Shown: positions 24,871 to 36,660, counted from the stretch's first letter. The stretch: DNA of 64,000 nucleotides from Nymphaea colorata (GCF_008831285.2 NC_045145.1:17376040-17440039); one strand, 5' to 3'. The notes: generated by a model from the letters alone, not told the origin. Numbers and translations: made by a program.

Positions 24871-25460
24871 AGAAGCTCAATTTGTCAGATTACTGAAAAA
24901 AACGATGAGAATCCGATGGCTGATCTGTTGGTTAAAAATTTTAAAGCTGAAGTCTTCTTCAGGTTTACAAAGTATTAACCCCATCTATTGATAACTTGGT
25001 CTGGTATCAGTTTCTTGCTTTCAGGTAATGCTAAGTAATTGCGTGTTGGCAGTTGAGGATCTTCCTAGACTTTGTAAAGCGTGTTGCTTCTGCTGTCATG
25101 TGCAAGCATGGCAGGGCTCTGGGTGATAACAGGGCCGCTCCTGGAGGTGGCTCACCCTGGTTTCCACATAAAATGCACCCGTTTCCTTCTTTCCATCATT
25201 GATTGGCTAGATTTTATGGTTTTGTTCAAAGGCCATCGATTCCAGTGAAACGGATTCGTTGGGTTTTCAAGACAGTCGTAGGAACATGGTGCTAAATCAC
25301 TCTCATGCCACCTATGGGCTATCAGCAGCTGATATTTTCCCAAATTTCTAATGTACTTCAAAAACTGAATTTGGTCAATTGTGCCATCCTGCCTTTCTGG
25401 GTACCACCAAAGGTCTCTCTATTATTTGATCCTTGCAGCAAGCGAACCATATCTTACATA
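24870..25460 (+). pseudogene. further fragments of a broken gene, family not recognised
   Basis: NQEAQFVRLLKK shifts frame into NDENPMADLLVKNFKAEVF. After a gap an open stretch starts near 25055 with IFLDFVKRVASAVMCKHGRA, passes a stop at about 25200, and continues with LARFYGFVQRPSIPVKRIRW and then, past a second stop near 25290, ITLMPPMGYQQLIFSQ and AILPFWVPPK. It ends near 25470. Coding-like sequence on the same strand within 1 kb of the previous fragment suggests one dead gene. The proline/aromatic-rich end might be recognisable by profile search, but I cannot name it. Confidence 0.45.
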
Positions 25461-26693
25461 TTGAATTTTTAGGCCATTTTCAACTTATAGTCTTTAAACC
25501 AACCGACCTAGCCAGGTATCCGGAGCCCTCATGGGCCAGCCATCCTTCTCTTTCCTGCACGTCTCAGCTACTGCGACATCCTCTGTTTCTTCCCTTCTTC
25601 TTTGTCTGCCATTTTCTTTTTCATCCTCACAATCTAAATATATATAGAGTGAGGAACAACTCATCTTCCCCCCTATTCTAAGACCAGTGTACTTAATGAG
25701 GGCACTATGAATTACATAAACATGTTATTCTGGCTTAGCAGTCGCGTACGTCCCTCTACCATATGGTGACAGTGCCCTTTAGATCCACACCCACAACTAC
25801 GTTAGTAAAGTTTCTTCAAGGTGGAAGGCTGACCAATTCGCTGGATAGTTAATGACGAAGAAACTGTAGAAAATTGTGCCCTTATAACGCATGATAGTTG
25901 AGGCTGACCTGACTTGCGGTTTTCTTCTAGTTGTCCCACTGAATGGTCTGGTTCTTTAAATGTTTGTCGTCATTGAAAAAGCAGAAGTAGAAAGCCCGCA
26001 AGACCTGACCTCCAAGTGCGAGAGAAAATTTGTTTGAAATGGTCGATGAACGCACGCTTGTTTTTCACCCTCTTCTGTGAGTGGTGGGCCGTGCCGGCTG
26101 GGCTCGCCGATGCGTTGGCAGGTGACCTTTCCATTTAGCAACCAGGATGCAGCTGTGAAGCATAGACTTTCTCCAAACTGGCCCAGTCTCATCAGGTCCA
26201 TGAGAGTCTCTCTCTCTCTCTCTGCCGGACGTTATGTATCGTGCTACTCATGTTAAAAGCTATGCAATCAGAAGTTGGGATGACAGAAATTTTCCGATTG
26301 TGATTAACAGAGTTTCATGATGAAAGGCAAGCTTTACAGCCACATGGTATGGTTCCCTCAGAAAGGAAAACGAGACGACAGAGCGCTGTGGTACCCCAAG
26401 TTTGATTTCATTTTAGCTCAAACTTTGCGAGAGGAAAGCTGCTGTGACCTTAAAGACCGCAGTTTTTGTGTGTGTTCATGTCAAGCCAATATGTTGGCAG
26501 GTCTGAATACGTTGGCAGGTCTGATCATCACAATAGAACATAATCTCTCTCTTTCTCTCTACATCTTGGACAGCGAGTTTGAAAGCAATTCCTACCTTAG
26601 GCCCCTACCAATGTGTATGTTGTTTTGTCATTTGTCCTATCTGAAGAAATGGGCGTCATTAGTGGGTCCAAACACCATAACGACCCAAAGGAC

Positions 26694-26739
<46 letters not shown>

Positions 26740-29364
26740 GGGCACCATTCATCTGCACTCAAACCGGCGGTGCTTCTCAAGAGGAAAAGACGGCGTTCAG
26801 TTCTCTTCTCACGATATGTTGTCTGCCGATCATGATGGACGATAACTATATCATCTACTAAAGGAGGGCCCAACCATAAGTTGGTTTACCTGGTTATGGG
26901 GGGTAGACTTAAAAAGATCTTTAGGCCGAGCAAAATCAAGAGTTCAATACCTAAGATGCGATCTTCCGATTGAAAGAATCTGGCAGGGTTTGCATAAGTC
27001 TAGGCTACCAAAAAAGCTAGATCTCGAGATTCATTTAAACGATTGTAGTCACATGGAGGACATCAAAAACTCAACTACACTAGTTGTCAATGACAGAAAG
27101 CGCCCGGAAAGAACCTCTAACTTCAATTAGCATCCGAAACTTGAACAAAGGATGGCTTCTTCTCATAGGCTTGAACTTGATCAAAGGATTACAGGGGGTG
27201 TTCATGGTGCCCATGATTTGTATTGTCTGGAAACAGACATTTTTTAGATTTTCCCTTCTCTTTTACTATGAGGAACCTTCTTAGGAATGCAAGTCACTTA
27301 ATGGGGCCATTTCTTGAGAAGTAAACGGCAGATAAAAGCACATTATTAAACGACTTTGCAAGGAAGGTGGGCCGGTAGCCAGGCTCGCACAGCCATGGAC
27401 TTCAAAGCTTTCTACAGGATCAGTTCAGGGCAGATCAGATTGGCTTCACTGCCATTGTGGTTTTTGCCTTATTGCCGAGGGTGCCGAGGGTCCTGGTCTA
27501 CGTCGGCGTAGTAGAGTATAACTGGGTTTGGGCTCATTTTAAATTTGTCCCAACTGGGACCGATCACAATAATCACTAACCTGAGTAATTAGCTCCAACT
27601 CGAACCAGCAATGGTTTAGCAAACCTGGCTACTTAATTTGGCTCAGATCATAAAAATCCTTGATCTAGAGGCAATATTTCAACTTGACTCTAGATTGTTT
27701 GGTACGAACCCAGAATATAGTTTCCTGGTGCGTGGTACACCTGTCAACCAGAATGTCATACATCTATTGTTTCCAGTCGAAAGGAGTAGCACCCGTGTGA
27801 ATCGGACTGACTACCAGATTTTCAGTTGCCTGCTAGTCCGATCAGCCACAGTGCACTCCTCGAGGCATCATTAGTGGTTGAAGGGTAGAACAAGAAGACA
27901 AGGTGAGCCTTGGCTGCTCATGATCTAACCAAAGATTAAACCTATTATGAGCCAACACAGGCCTAGCTCATCTTTCTCACGATAAAACTTACTTGTGAAG
28001 TGAAAATTGACAAACATTCACATTGTGCATGAGCGCCCACACACACGCATATTGAGGAGAAATGCCTCCGATCAGTCTCTATTCCAGTTTGCTCAAAGTC
28101 AGTCTCTCCCTGGAAAACTTGTTCCGGACATTCCTTATGATAAGATTAAAAATACAACCTGAGTAAGTAATCCACATAACAATCATGCTTTCTGAATTGC
28201 TTACAAAACTTATAAAGGAATAAAATCAACTGCCTTTTTCAGTTAAATAATCCACTTCCCCATCCAAAAGTATGTCCTTTTTATGTCGTTCCTTTGAGCC
28301 GTGTGACATTAGGAACATCATGTGTAAAGACTAATTCATAAAACACTCGTTGAATTTGGAGCAGATTCATAAAACACTCTTTTGGTGCTCCTAGTACCAC
28401 ACGGTCTCTAAGGTTTGAGACACGAAATTGCATTTTGTTAAAAAATATTAAATTATCATAATTTTTTGCCTAATCTGAAAGAAAGGCTGATGAAAGCATT
28501 ACACGCAAAAATACATCAAACAAACACCTAGAAGAAAGTAATATATAAGCAGAACACTATAATATGCACATATGGACAAGTCCAATAAAGCTCAATCGAG
28601 CCAGCATGTTGCCATATGCATTATGAGCCGCCCAAGACAAGGCGTAGAAGAAGACGGACATACTCAGAGGTACCACACAGCATTAATACTGTAGATATAC
28701 AAGAGGTTTAGTTTATAAAGAAGTGAACCGGACTGTTACATTAACTGCTATGTTCAAGCCTAGGCTGCGTGTAGAACACATTTTACTAAGTCTGAAGGAA
28801 GCTTTAATGGCGCCCGGGCTCGTGCACACCTTCTTGTGTTGTCGGCCCCCAATGAAGGACCAGCAAGGGTCGCTAGCATTTTGGTCAACGTCCTTTTCGA
28901 GCCAGCCCGGACAACAAGCTAGTCAATTGAACCCATCATCTAATGTATATGCTCTCAGGCACACGTCGTCAAAGTCAACGACGGACCCACTAAGGCTTTT
29001 AGATGCAAAACACAGCTTCGCCGAAAGGGTCACGCTGGGTGCGAGTTGAGTTGGCAGAAAGCGCGTCGGAACTTGTCCATGTTGATGTGAGTGTCACTAA
29101 GTGCCACATTTGGTGTGCACTGTATATATATCCAAGATTTTAACTGTTCTGTTTGAAATGCGTCAAACATTTGAATCCATACATTTTTTTTCAATTTAAA
29201 ACTTCACGTTCTTATTTTTGTTCTAAACAAATAAACGTTATTTTAGTTGACAAGAAAAATATTAACAATTTTTAATCATCTGACAACATCGGACATCCGG
29301 CAAAATATAACTTTTATGTGTGTTTCTAAGAGAGAGAGGAGGGCATGTTATCTAGTGGCTTAAA
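25461..29364. other. spacer, no gene recognised
   Basis: Mixed-composition intergenic DNA. It contains a (CT)n/(CA)n array at 26692-26736. Open frames at 26317-26835 and 28723-29049 have no family motifs and the first runs straight through the microsatellite, so neither is called. Confidence 0.6.
26692..26736. repeat. (CT)n-(CA)n microsatellite
   Basis: About 12 CT units pass directly into about 11 CA units. Confidence 0.95.
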
Positions 29365-29556
29365 GAGCTAAGAAATGACAGAAGTAGGCAAAGAGTTGTC
29401 CCATATGCAGCTGTAGGATGGCTCACACACATGCATGCACACGCGCCTGCTGCCAAGAAGGAGCTAAGAAATGACAGAAGTAGGCAAAGAGTTGTCCCAT
29501 ATGCAGCTGTAGGATGGCTCACACACATGCATGCACACGCGCCTGCTGCCAAGAAG
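29365..29556. repeat. perfect 96-bp tandem duplication with Z-DNA-prone core
   Basis: Two head-to-tail copies, each starting GAGCTAAGAAATGACAGAAG, with no difference that I can see. Each contains a 23-base strictly alternating pyrimidine-purine tract (29424-29446 and 29520-29542). The second copy runs directly into a (GA)n array ending near 29577. The open frames on both strands that repeat themselves here are artefacts of the duplication. Confidence 0.95.
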
Positions 29557-30612
29557 GAGAGAGAGAGAGAGAGAGAGGTTGAAGGGTACCTAATGTTTAA
29601 AATACTAGAATGACAACAGAAATGCCTTTAAAAAAACCTAGTGAGAGAATAAACTGCACTGAGAGAACAGTTGTAGATTCCACATGTGCCCAGTGTGATT
29701 ATCACACTTTGGTATGAATAGTGAAAGATCATTCAAATGTGGAAGCATCAAATACCAACCACCCCACCAAAGCCCCTCCAAACTCTCTTTCTCTCTCTAG
29801 CTTTCCTTCTGGTGAATTCTTCCAGTCGAAGTTTTGTGTATGTTCCTTTCTTTCAGAGATGCTGCTGCTTAGAGTGGGAGTAAAAGAATCAGGGTGATTC
29901 AATGTCACCAGTTCTTCGCTATTTCTTTTTCTCCAACAACTTGAAACAAAATTGACCCGTGTTTGGTCCCATGACACTCGACTTCTACAGTAGCTCCATG
30001 TGATTCTGCCATTAAAAGGACCATTAAACACAGAGTTGATGGTGGGTGACTAGAATTAGTTGTACATGATCATCATTCTCTTCCAGACTTGAAAACTACC
30101 CAATCCCCAAGTTTGGTCTGCACAGTAGAATTTATAAACTATGCATCTTCAGAGGCACGTCCTTGCATGTTGAACCTCTCCATGAATCTTAAATTCGTCT
30201 AGGCCTTTCTTGATTCCCCTGAACAGAGCAGATCCGCTTGAATCAGAATTTTGTGGATGACATGAGAAAAAAGAAGAAGATGAACAAGACACAACATAGT
30301 TTGTTTCAAAATTGAAAATGATTTTTTCTTTTCTAAAGAAGATCGCATTGGGGAGGTAATGGTAGTCAGGCTTTTACGAATTTAGTGGCAGTAAACCAAT
30401 TCAACAGCAGGTAGCAAAAGGAAGAAAATAGTTCGAAGAAGCAATAATTCCGATGAAGAAACGTTAAGCTGGAGGAGAGCACGAACTTATTGGTTCATAA
30501 ATATGCAGCTGCTAAAGAGTTACACCATGGAGGCAAGGGAACTGAAACACATGAAACGTTGATCAAAGCATTACTACCTCGAAAATATTGACTCGGGTAA
30601 CCAAACGGACTT

Positions 30613-30638
30613 GTATATATATATATATATATATATAT
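30613..30638. repeat. (TA)n microsatellite
   Basis: About 13 uninterrupted TA units. Confidence 0.95.
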
Positions 30639-30915
30639 CTCCTGGTTCCAACCCCACCAATGTAAACTTTAGTTCTTAATTAGTTTTGAAGTTTGTTTTT
30701 CTTTTTTCTTTTTTTTAATGGGAAAGACCCTGAAGAGGGGCTTGGTCTAATGAAGGCCTTGTGGTTAATTTGAGCTTTTTCAATACATACACAGATTTCT
30801 GATTGGGGTTAATGTGCTAAATTTTCAACAACAAAGGGCAACACTTTTGTTTCAGATGAGTCGATGCCTGCCATTTGGACCCATCTGGATATGCTCATGG
30901 TGTCAGATTTGGTTC

Positions 30916-30916
<1 letters not shown>

Positions 30917-30955
<39 letters not shown>
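30917..30955. repeat. (TA)n microsatellite
   Basis: About 19 uninterrupted TA units. Confidence 0.95.
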
Positions 30956-30957
<2 letters not shown>

Positions 30958-31929
30958 TGTCAAAGTGGTTAGAAAGTCAATTAAATAGCAAAGAGAGAGT
31001 TGCTTTCAAGAGTCACAAGAAGCAGTCAGCAGACAGTTAAAGCTCCCTTTCCTCTTCACCTAAATTAAATAATAGTAAAATCAGTCGGTACAGCAAAATC
31101 AAACACGAGAAGCTCACCAAACATCAGAAAAATAAGAAAACTTACAAATAAAATTGGAGAGAAAACAACACCTTGAAACTGTAACAGTAACAAGCTCCCA
31201 GTAAAATCGGTAACATTAAAACTGCAACAGTTGCTTACTATAAAGATTATAGCCTGGCAAGCTTATCCTTGAAGAAGGTTTTGGGCCAGAACACCTTCTG
31301 TACCTTTCTTTTCATTCTTCAGCGATGGTTTTCTGTCTTTTAGTGAAAGATCTGTGCTGCTTTTTTGATGATGCCTAATGAATGTAGAAATGAGCCCACT
31401 TTGCTCTTTTTTTTTCTCCCTTTTTTTTTCTTGAGTGAACTTTTCTTATCTTTCTTGGTTTTAGTTGCAGGAAATGAACCAGAAGAGCACTGAACAGTAA
31501 ATTAAAAGAGAACAGATACATGCCCAAATCAATGAAAAAAAGTTCTTGTTTCTCACAAAATGAAGAAAAAAACATAGAAAAGTGACGTTGGTAGGGCCAG
31601 AAATTCAATTTCTGAACATTGACCAAGAAGGACTACAACTAATACTACGGAAGTAAGAACTACCAGCTGTACAGTAAGGAAGGTGTTTACACCAACTTGA
31701 GGATCAGAGAAACAAACTGTTCTGCTTTGCTGAATAAAAAATCACAAAAAGAAAGACATGTAAAAACCAGTGAGAGAAACACCAAAAAAATCTCCTCCTC
31801 TCTTCTGCTGTCTGAGCTCAAAGTATCGTAGGCACACTAACATTGTTCCTTCCCTGATGTTGGAAGAAACAATTCAACACGGCAATGTTCATATCAGTAG
31901 AATTGTTCACCAGAAACACAGTAAAATTC

Positions 31930-33297
31930 TCAAGCAGCTAGATCACCAACCAAATACGCAACATTGCTGGTTGCTGCCTCGAATCCGAGTAGCTTAGCAG
32001 CAGCAGGAACCACATCTACCATGCTGTATAGGGCATCAAGGTCTGCATCCTCCAGTGGTGCTACCTCATTCAGGTCAAAGCCCTGCTCCGTCGGAGCCCT
32101 CTTTTGTTCTGCGCTAAAAGTCGCCATCGACGAGCTCTCGGCAGCTTCCAACACAATCGACGCAGCTGCAGCTCGGTCTTCGTTCCAGTGGCACCTCTTG
32201 TGCCCCCCGAGCGCCCGCCCAGATGGAAAGAATTTGTGACAGATCTTGCACTCATGCGCCGGCAGCTCCTTGGCATCGAATTCCGGCGAAGGGGGCTCCC
32301 CGGCTGGCTCAAATGCATCTTTATCTGCAGTTTCTGCATCGAGGAGCTCTTCTTTAGTCTTCGTGTGGCTGGCTCTATGCCCCCCCAGCGCTTGGTGAGA
32401 GGAGAACACCTTGTGGCAGATGCTGCATCGATGCTTCTCCGAGCTATCCATTAGAGCTCTGATCTTCTTCTTTTTCTTCCTCTTCTTCTTATTTGAAGCC
32501 CTGCAGTCGTGCCCATTTTCCTCCTGTTCGGATGCGATTCTTCGCAATATCATCGAATCGATGGGGGCCGGATTCTTTGCGTTCTTCAGAACCATCAAGT
32601 TGTAGGCAGCAGCAAAGATCGGATCATCCGAACGAGTACCATCGTTCTCAGCCAGCAGGCCGGCCTCCGTCCTGTTTCTCTTGCGCCGCCTGCGCCATGA
32701 ACCAATTCGAGATTCGGTTTTTCCCGAGGATACCGCCAGAGGGTTCGGCTCGGAGTCGGAAACGGTAGACGAAGGGGAGCTCTGGAACCTCTCAGGCGGC
32801 TGAATTCCCCTCCAGTCCCTACCTGGATGGCACCTCATATGACCGAACAGTGACTTCAAGGACGGAAATTCCTTCTTGCAGAGCACGCAGACGGCATTCG
32901 GCTTCGTCTTGAGTTCCGAATCAGCTTGGACTTCACCTGAATCGTCATCAGTAGCCACGTTTACATCAGTGGCCTGCTGAATCTGTTGTTGTTCCTGGGG
33001 AGTAGGGACGCCATGGGAGGAACCGATTTTGCTGCATGGATTGGAAGAGCAACGCTCCACGGCGGTGCCACCATGAACTCTCACATGGACTTCCAGAGCT
33101 TTCCCCGAGCTGAAGGACATCTTGCATAGCTTGCATTCGTGCTCGATCGAGGCATCCTCATCCCCTGTGTTGTAACCGGAGACCGTCGGAGAGACGACCT
33201 CGCCTTCTGCTGCGTCTCTGACCTTCATCTTGATCTTCAGCTTGACTCCACTCTCTATCGGCTTCTCCGTCTCGGTAACAGAGCCTTGAGCTTCCAT
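31930..33297 (-). CDS. C2H2 zinc-finger transcription factor, ZAT type, four fingers with EAR-like motif, intronless
   Basis: A nuclear DNA-binding protein, probably a transcriptional repressor in stress or developmental responses (family inference). The 455-residue product has four C2H2 fingers: C55/C58/H71/H75 (ECKLCKMSFSSGKALEVH), C137/C140/H153/H157 (KSLFGHMRCHPGRDWRG), C291/C294/H307/H311 (HQALGGHRASH) and C350/C353/H366/H370 (RALGGHKRCH). Fingers 3 and 4 carry the plant-specific (Q/R)ALGGH helix. Basic clusters WRRRRKRNR (201-209) and KKKRKKKKK (270-278) are probable nuclear localisation signals. AAAYNLMVLKNAK near 229-241 resembles the conserved short box before the paired fingers in ZAT1/4/9-like proteins. 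FDLNEVAPLED at 407-417 is a DLN-type EAR-like motif near the C-terminus. The open frame extends 34 codons upstream but has no ATG there, so the first ATG (33297) is chosen. Confidence 0.94.
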   Translation of the reverse strand: MEAQGSVTETEKPIESGVKLKIKMKVRDAAEGEVVSPTVSGYNTGDEDASIEHECKLCKMSFSSGKALEVHVRVHGGTAVERCSSNPCSKIGSSHGVPTPQEQQQIQQATDVNVATDDDSGEVQADSELKTKPNAVCVLCKKEFPSLKSLFGHMRCHPGRDWRGIQPPERFQSSPSSTVSDSEPNPLAVSSGKTESRIGSWRRRRKRNRTEAGLLAENDGTRSDDPIFAAAYNLMVLKNAKNPAPIDSMILRRIASEQEENGHDCRASNKKKRKKKKKIRALMDSSEKHRCSICHKVFSSHQALGGHRASHTKTKEELLDAETADKDAFEPAGEPPSPEFDAKELPAHECKICHKFFPSGRALGGHKRCHWNEDRAAAASIVLEAAESSSMATFSAEQKRAPTEQGFDLNEVAPLEDADLDALYSMVDVVPAAAKLLGFEAATSNVAYLVGDLAA

Positions 33298-33725
33298 GCA
33301 AGCTGGTTCAGTGTGGAGTTTCAGCTCCTCCGGCGATCTCTTTGGCCTCCTACCAACAACCACAGGTGATCTTCCTGGATCCCCACTGACTGGGGAACCT
33401 CAGGAGGCGGAGAAAAGTTGGACACCGAGAGGGAGAGGAAGAAGAAGACTTTAGACCTACTTCAAGTCTCAATCTTCTATACCCCTTTCTCTCTCTAACT
33501 GCATCTCTTGCCTTCTCTCTCTCTTCGGAACCACGTTCTGTTCCTTTCTCCAATCGCCATTTTATTTTTTTCTTTGTTGGGCCTTCTTTTCTTTCCACCC
33601 TTTCCCCCTCTCTCTCTTGAGGTTGATTGCTCTCACTGCAAGATACCTCACGTCGCCACCCACCTCCTAATAACATAAATAAATTTCCCTTTCGGATGCT
33701 CCCTCCCTTTCTCTCTCTTCCCAAA
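33298..33725 (-). other. inferred 5' leader and proximal promoter of the zinc-finger gene
   Basis: Upstream of the start codon the coding strand is purine-rich, with several GAGAGA tracts between about 33480 and 33720. This is typical of plant leaders and GAGA-type promoters. The exact start of transcription cannot be seen. Confidence 0.4.
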
Positions 33726-35126
33726 AAAATTATTTTTTTAGGAAGTTAACCGATTTTCTAGTGATAAAATTTTCAATTCCGTAGAGATATGCACTGAGTG
33801 AATCCCGAATTTTCAATTTTGGATTCAACGACCCAAGAAAGAGAAAAAAATTAGAACGGAATAAATGAGCTTTCCGTTTTTCATAATAATCCATTTTCAA
33901 ACCTGCCCATCCCATTTACACCTCATTCAATAAAATGCCAGCCCGGATGCCCAATTCGGTCGCCGGAAAACCACCGGTAAAACCCCCTTCCGCAGCCGGA
34001 AAGCCATTGACCGAACTCGGCCACGAATTTGACAGGAGCCCACAAATTTTTACCCTTTTTTATTGCAGAGGCCAGGCAACTCGTGACCTCCGAATATTTT
34101 TCCACGATTTATTTTATTTTTTCTGATAAATAGAGCTTTCAATCAATTTTGATGGTGGGCAGCTACCAGAGCAGAGGAGGGTGGCGTGAACTGCCTCGGA
34201 CTCTTGATGGGAGCAGTTTCATTAAATTTTTATGAGCAGCAGGAAGTGGAGGCTACATGTCATGGTGTTTCCTGCAATTAGATCGAAATGGAATACTTTC
34301 TGGATGAAATGACCGAGCTAGCCTTCTTTTCTCTCTCTCTAAGAGAAAAGGAAACAGAGGCAGCTCGCTGACAACAATCATTCAGCGATATTCCAGCCAC
34401 GATTATTGTTCTCCCAATTTACTGCAGATTAATGCAACGCCATATCCCCACTGCAATAGTAAATTCCTAGAGAGAGAAACAGAGAGAGCGCGAGTTGAAA
34501 TTTTTTTGAGAGTTTTAGAATCTAGGGAAGTAGTACTCATTTGGGTAGTGCTCTGCGTGGGCCACCAAACAAAAATATTTTAAATGGTAGCAGAGGGCAG
34601 CACAGTTTGCTCTGCTCGGACGAAGTTGCAGCAACTGCTCATTTGTCAATGGACAGCTACTAATGAGTGGGTGCGGGTGTTCATCCATCTCTACATCAAC
34701 TCTGTGGCGTCCAGAACTCACATCCTGCACTTAGAATCCACACTCGGATGAGCTTGGGGAGTCGATCGAATACAGTGTCTCAGTAGTTCTAGAACTCAAA
34801 TTCTGCTACACGAGCAGGTGAATCCTGCGAGCCTCCGAGCTAAAGCTCTTTCCTTTCTCTAAACTCCCAACAAGTTTGTGTTCACTCAGCATTAAACCGA
34901 TGACTTTCTTTAAGTCGAAGTCTTTACTCCCCTAGTCAAGTGAAAGGCAAGAGATTTTTTCGAGGCTTAGAGCCTAAGTTCTCACGATCTTCCAAAACAA
35001 AAAGTAGTAAACTCCAGTATAACAATGAAAGTGGAGGCGATGACATGGTTGCTGCGTTTGATGCTGCCTGGATGTAATCAACTGTTGATTGGCATGGTAC
35101 AGATGTTCACACTTTGTCCAAGCAAT

Positions 35127-35177
35127 CTCTCTCTCTCTCTCAACACACACACACAAATATATATATATATATATATA
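35127..35177. repeat. (CT)n-(CA)n-(TA)n microsatellite cluster
   Basis: A CT run, then ACAC repeats, then a TA run, with short breaks. Confidence 0.9.
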
Positions 35178-35322
35178 ACCTGAGGTTGAATTCTTAACTG
35201 ATATCATTAGTTTGGTAAATCATTCTGTGGTCCTTGAGTTTCCGGCTCTCGCTTTTACTCACACACACTTTCTCTCTCGTCCGCGTGCACCGTGAAAATC
35301 TCAACCGGGAAATCATGAGCGG

Positions 35323-35445
35323 GGCTGGGCCCCGCAAGCGAAACGGCTTTCCAACCGTCCCGTGGGACCCGCGGGACATGCTAGCTTTTTCACGTTAGGG
35401 AGGAACGTAGGTGGGTCCCACTCGTTCCTCCCACGGGGCCCAGCC
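35323..35445. promoter_or_regulatory. GC-rich block of nested inverted repeats with TCP/site-II-like motifs
   Basis: GGCTGGGCCCCG (35323-35334) is the exact inverse complement of 35434-35445. Inside, GTGGGACCC (35362-35370) is the inverse of GGGTCCCAC (35413-35421), and AGGAACG (35401-35407) is the inverse of CGTTCCT (35423-35429). GTGGGNCC and TGGGCC are known binding motifs of plant TCP factors. Their density suggests a promoter-like element, but I find no convincing gene starting on either side. It could also be the remnant of an inverted-repeat transposon. Confidence 0.4.
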
Positions 35446-36627
35446 TTCTTCTTCCATGGTTCAGAGATCAAAAGAGTTTTTTAGTTTTAAAGAAATAAAA
35501 AAGGAAAAAGATCCCTTGGAAGAGAAAGACCAACGCTCTGCTTTCTTCACGTAACTCTTCGTTATCAACAATTAATATCTTCCTTAATTAGTGTGCTCGA
35601 AATCCCGTTAACCCAAGTGTCACGTCTCAGATTTCAGCTTCCATGAAAGCTAATTAAAAAAAAGGGGGGGGGGGTTACATACACTTTAATTGCATTAAGC
35701 CATGAGGTTTAATTACATGAAGGTTTTAGTCTCACTGATTAATCTTGGTGCATTTTGCAGTTTTGATCAAACAATTAGAAGCATTTAAACTAAATTTTTA
35801 CTAGAACAAGACTATAGAAAAGCTGTAACTTCTCTTGTTTTCTTCTTACAAGCTGCCCAGGTCTTTGGTTCTACAAAGTTAAAGCAGTGTTGTTTAAACC
35901 AGTCTGTTGGTTTGAGGTTCCCCTTGTAAGATCTATTATTGGGTAGCTCTAGGTAATCAGTGGGTTCCCCTTTTGGAGCAACTAAGGCCAACTTGCTAAG
36001 TCTTGGTCATTTTGTGATGTCAAGCTCAAAAAAATTATTGTGTTTTTGGCTTTGGAAGTTAGGGCGTGTTAGATACCTCAGATCTGATCTGAAATCTCGT
36101 GCATGTAAAGTAAATAATATATGCGTGTGTCCCCTCTGTAAAAAAAAAATAAAAAAAAATCTGAGATCAGAACCTCAAATCATCATACTGGAGATTCTCA
36201 ATGATCTTGGATCTGAGATCCAATGCAAACAAACACTTCATTAGTTCATTTTACTTTGACAGCTTGATTGGTTACTGGGAAGCAGCAAAATGGATCCAGG
36301 ATGGAGCAGCTGAAGCAAAAGCAGGTGACCTACTGATGTGAAATGTTTAAGAAAACAATGGGAAACAAACAGCCAAAGAGGAGTGGAAAACCCAAGTTTA
36401 GAACAGGGAAGCCAGTTTCTTGGTAACTATGTTCTAAACCACTCACCTACCCATGGGCTTCTTTTTCTTTGTCAGGGGACCATTGCTATTCTTAAAGCCC
36501 TTAACAGACATTAAAAAAGAACAATACAGAATAGAAAAGAGAAACCATCCCCTTCACATTCTTCCCCCCTTAAATTAATAGAGGTATGTGGAACTGGCCT
36601 TTGATGTCCTTCCATAATTAAGTCATC

Positions 36628-36629
<2 letters not shown>

Positions 36630-36660
<31 letters not shown>
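36630..36660. repeat. (CT)n microsatellite
   Basis: About 15 CT units. Confidence 0.95.

Larger units (their letters stand above)
29557..31929. other. spacer downstream of the zinc-finger gene
   Basis: No gene is recognised. Two (TA)n arrays occur at 30613-30638 and 30917-30955. The right-hand few hundred bases probably include the 3' UTR of the minus-strand zinc-finger gene. Confidence 0.6.

Noticed and set aside
26317..26835. 172-codon plus-strand open frame
   Set aside because: It reads through a (CT)n/(CA)n microsatellite (SLSLSLTHTHTHT) and has no family signature.
28723..29049. 108-codon plus-strand open frame
   Set aside because: No recognisable motif, no support from neighbouring exons, and composition like its surroundings.
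29352..29552. Cys-rich repeated minus-strand peptide resembling a small secreted protein
   Set aside because: It is produced by the 96-bp tandem duplication. Both strands are open and there is no independent evidence.
33298..33363. Longer zinc-finger protein starting 22 codons upstream
   Set aside because: The codon at 33361-33363 is GTG, not ATG, and no ATG occurs between the upstream stop and 33297.
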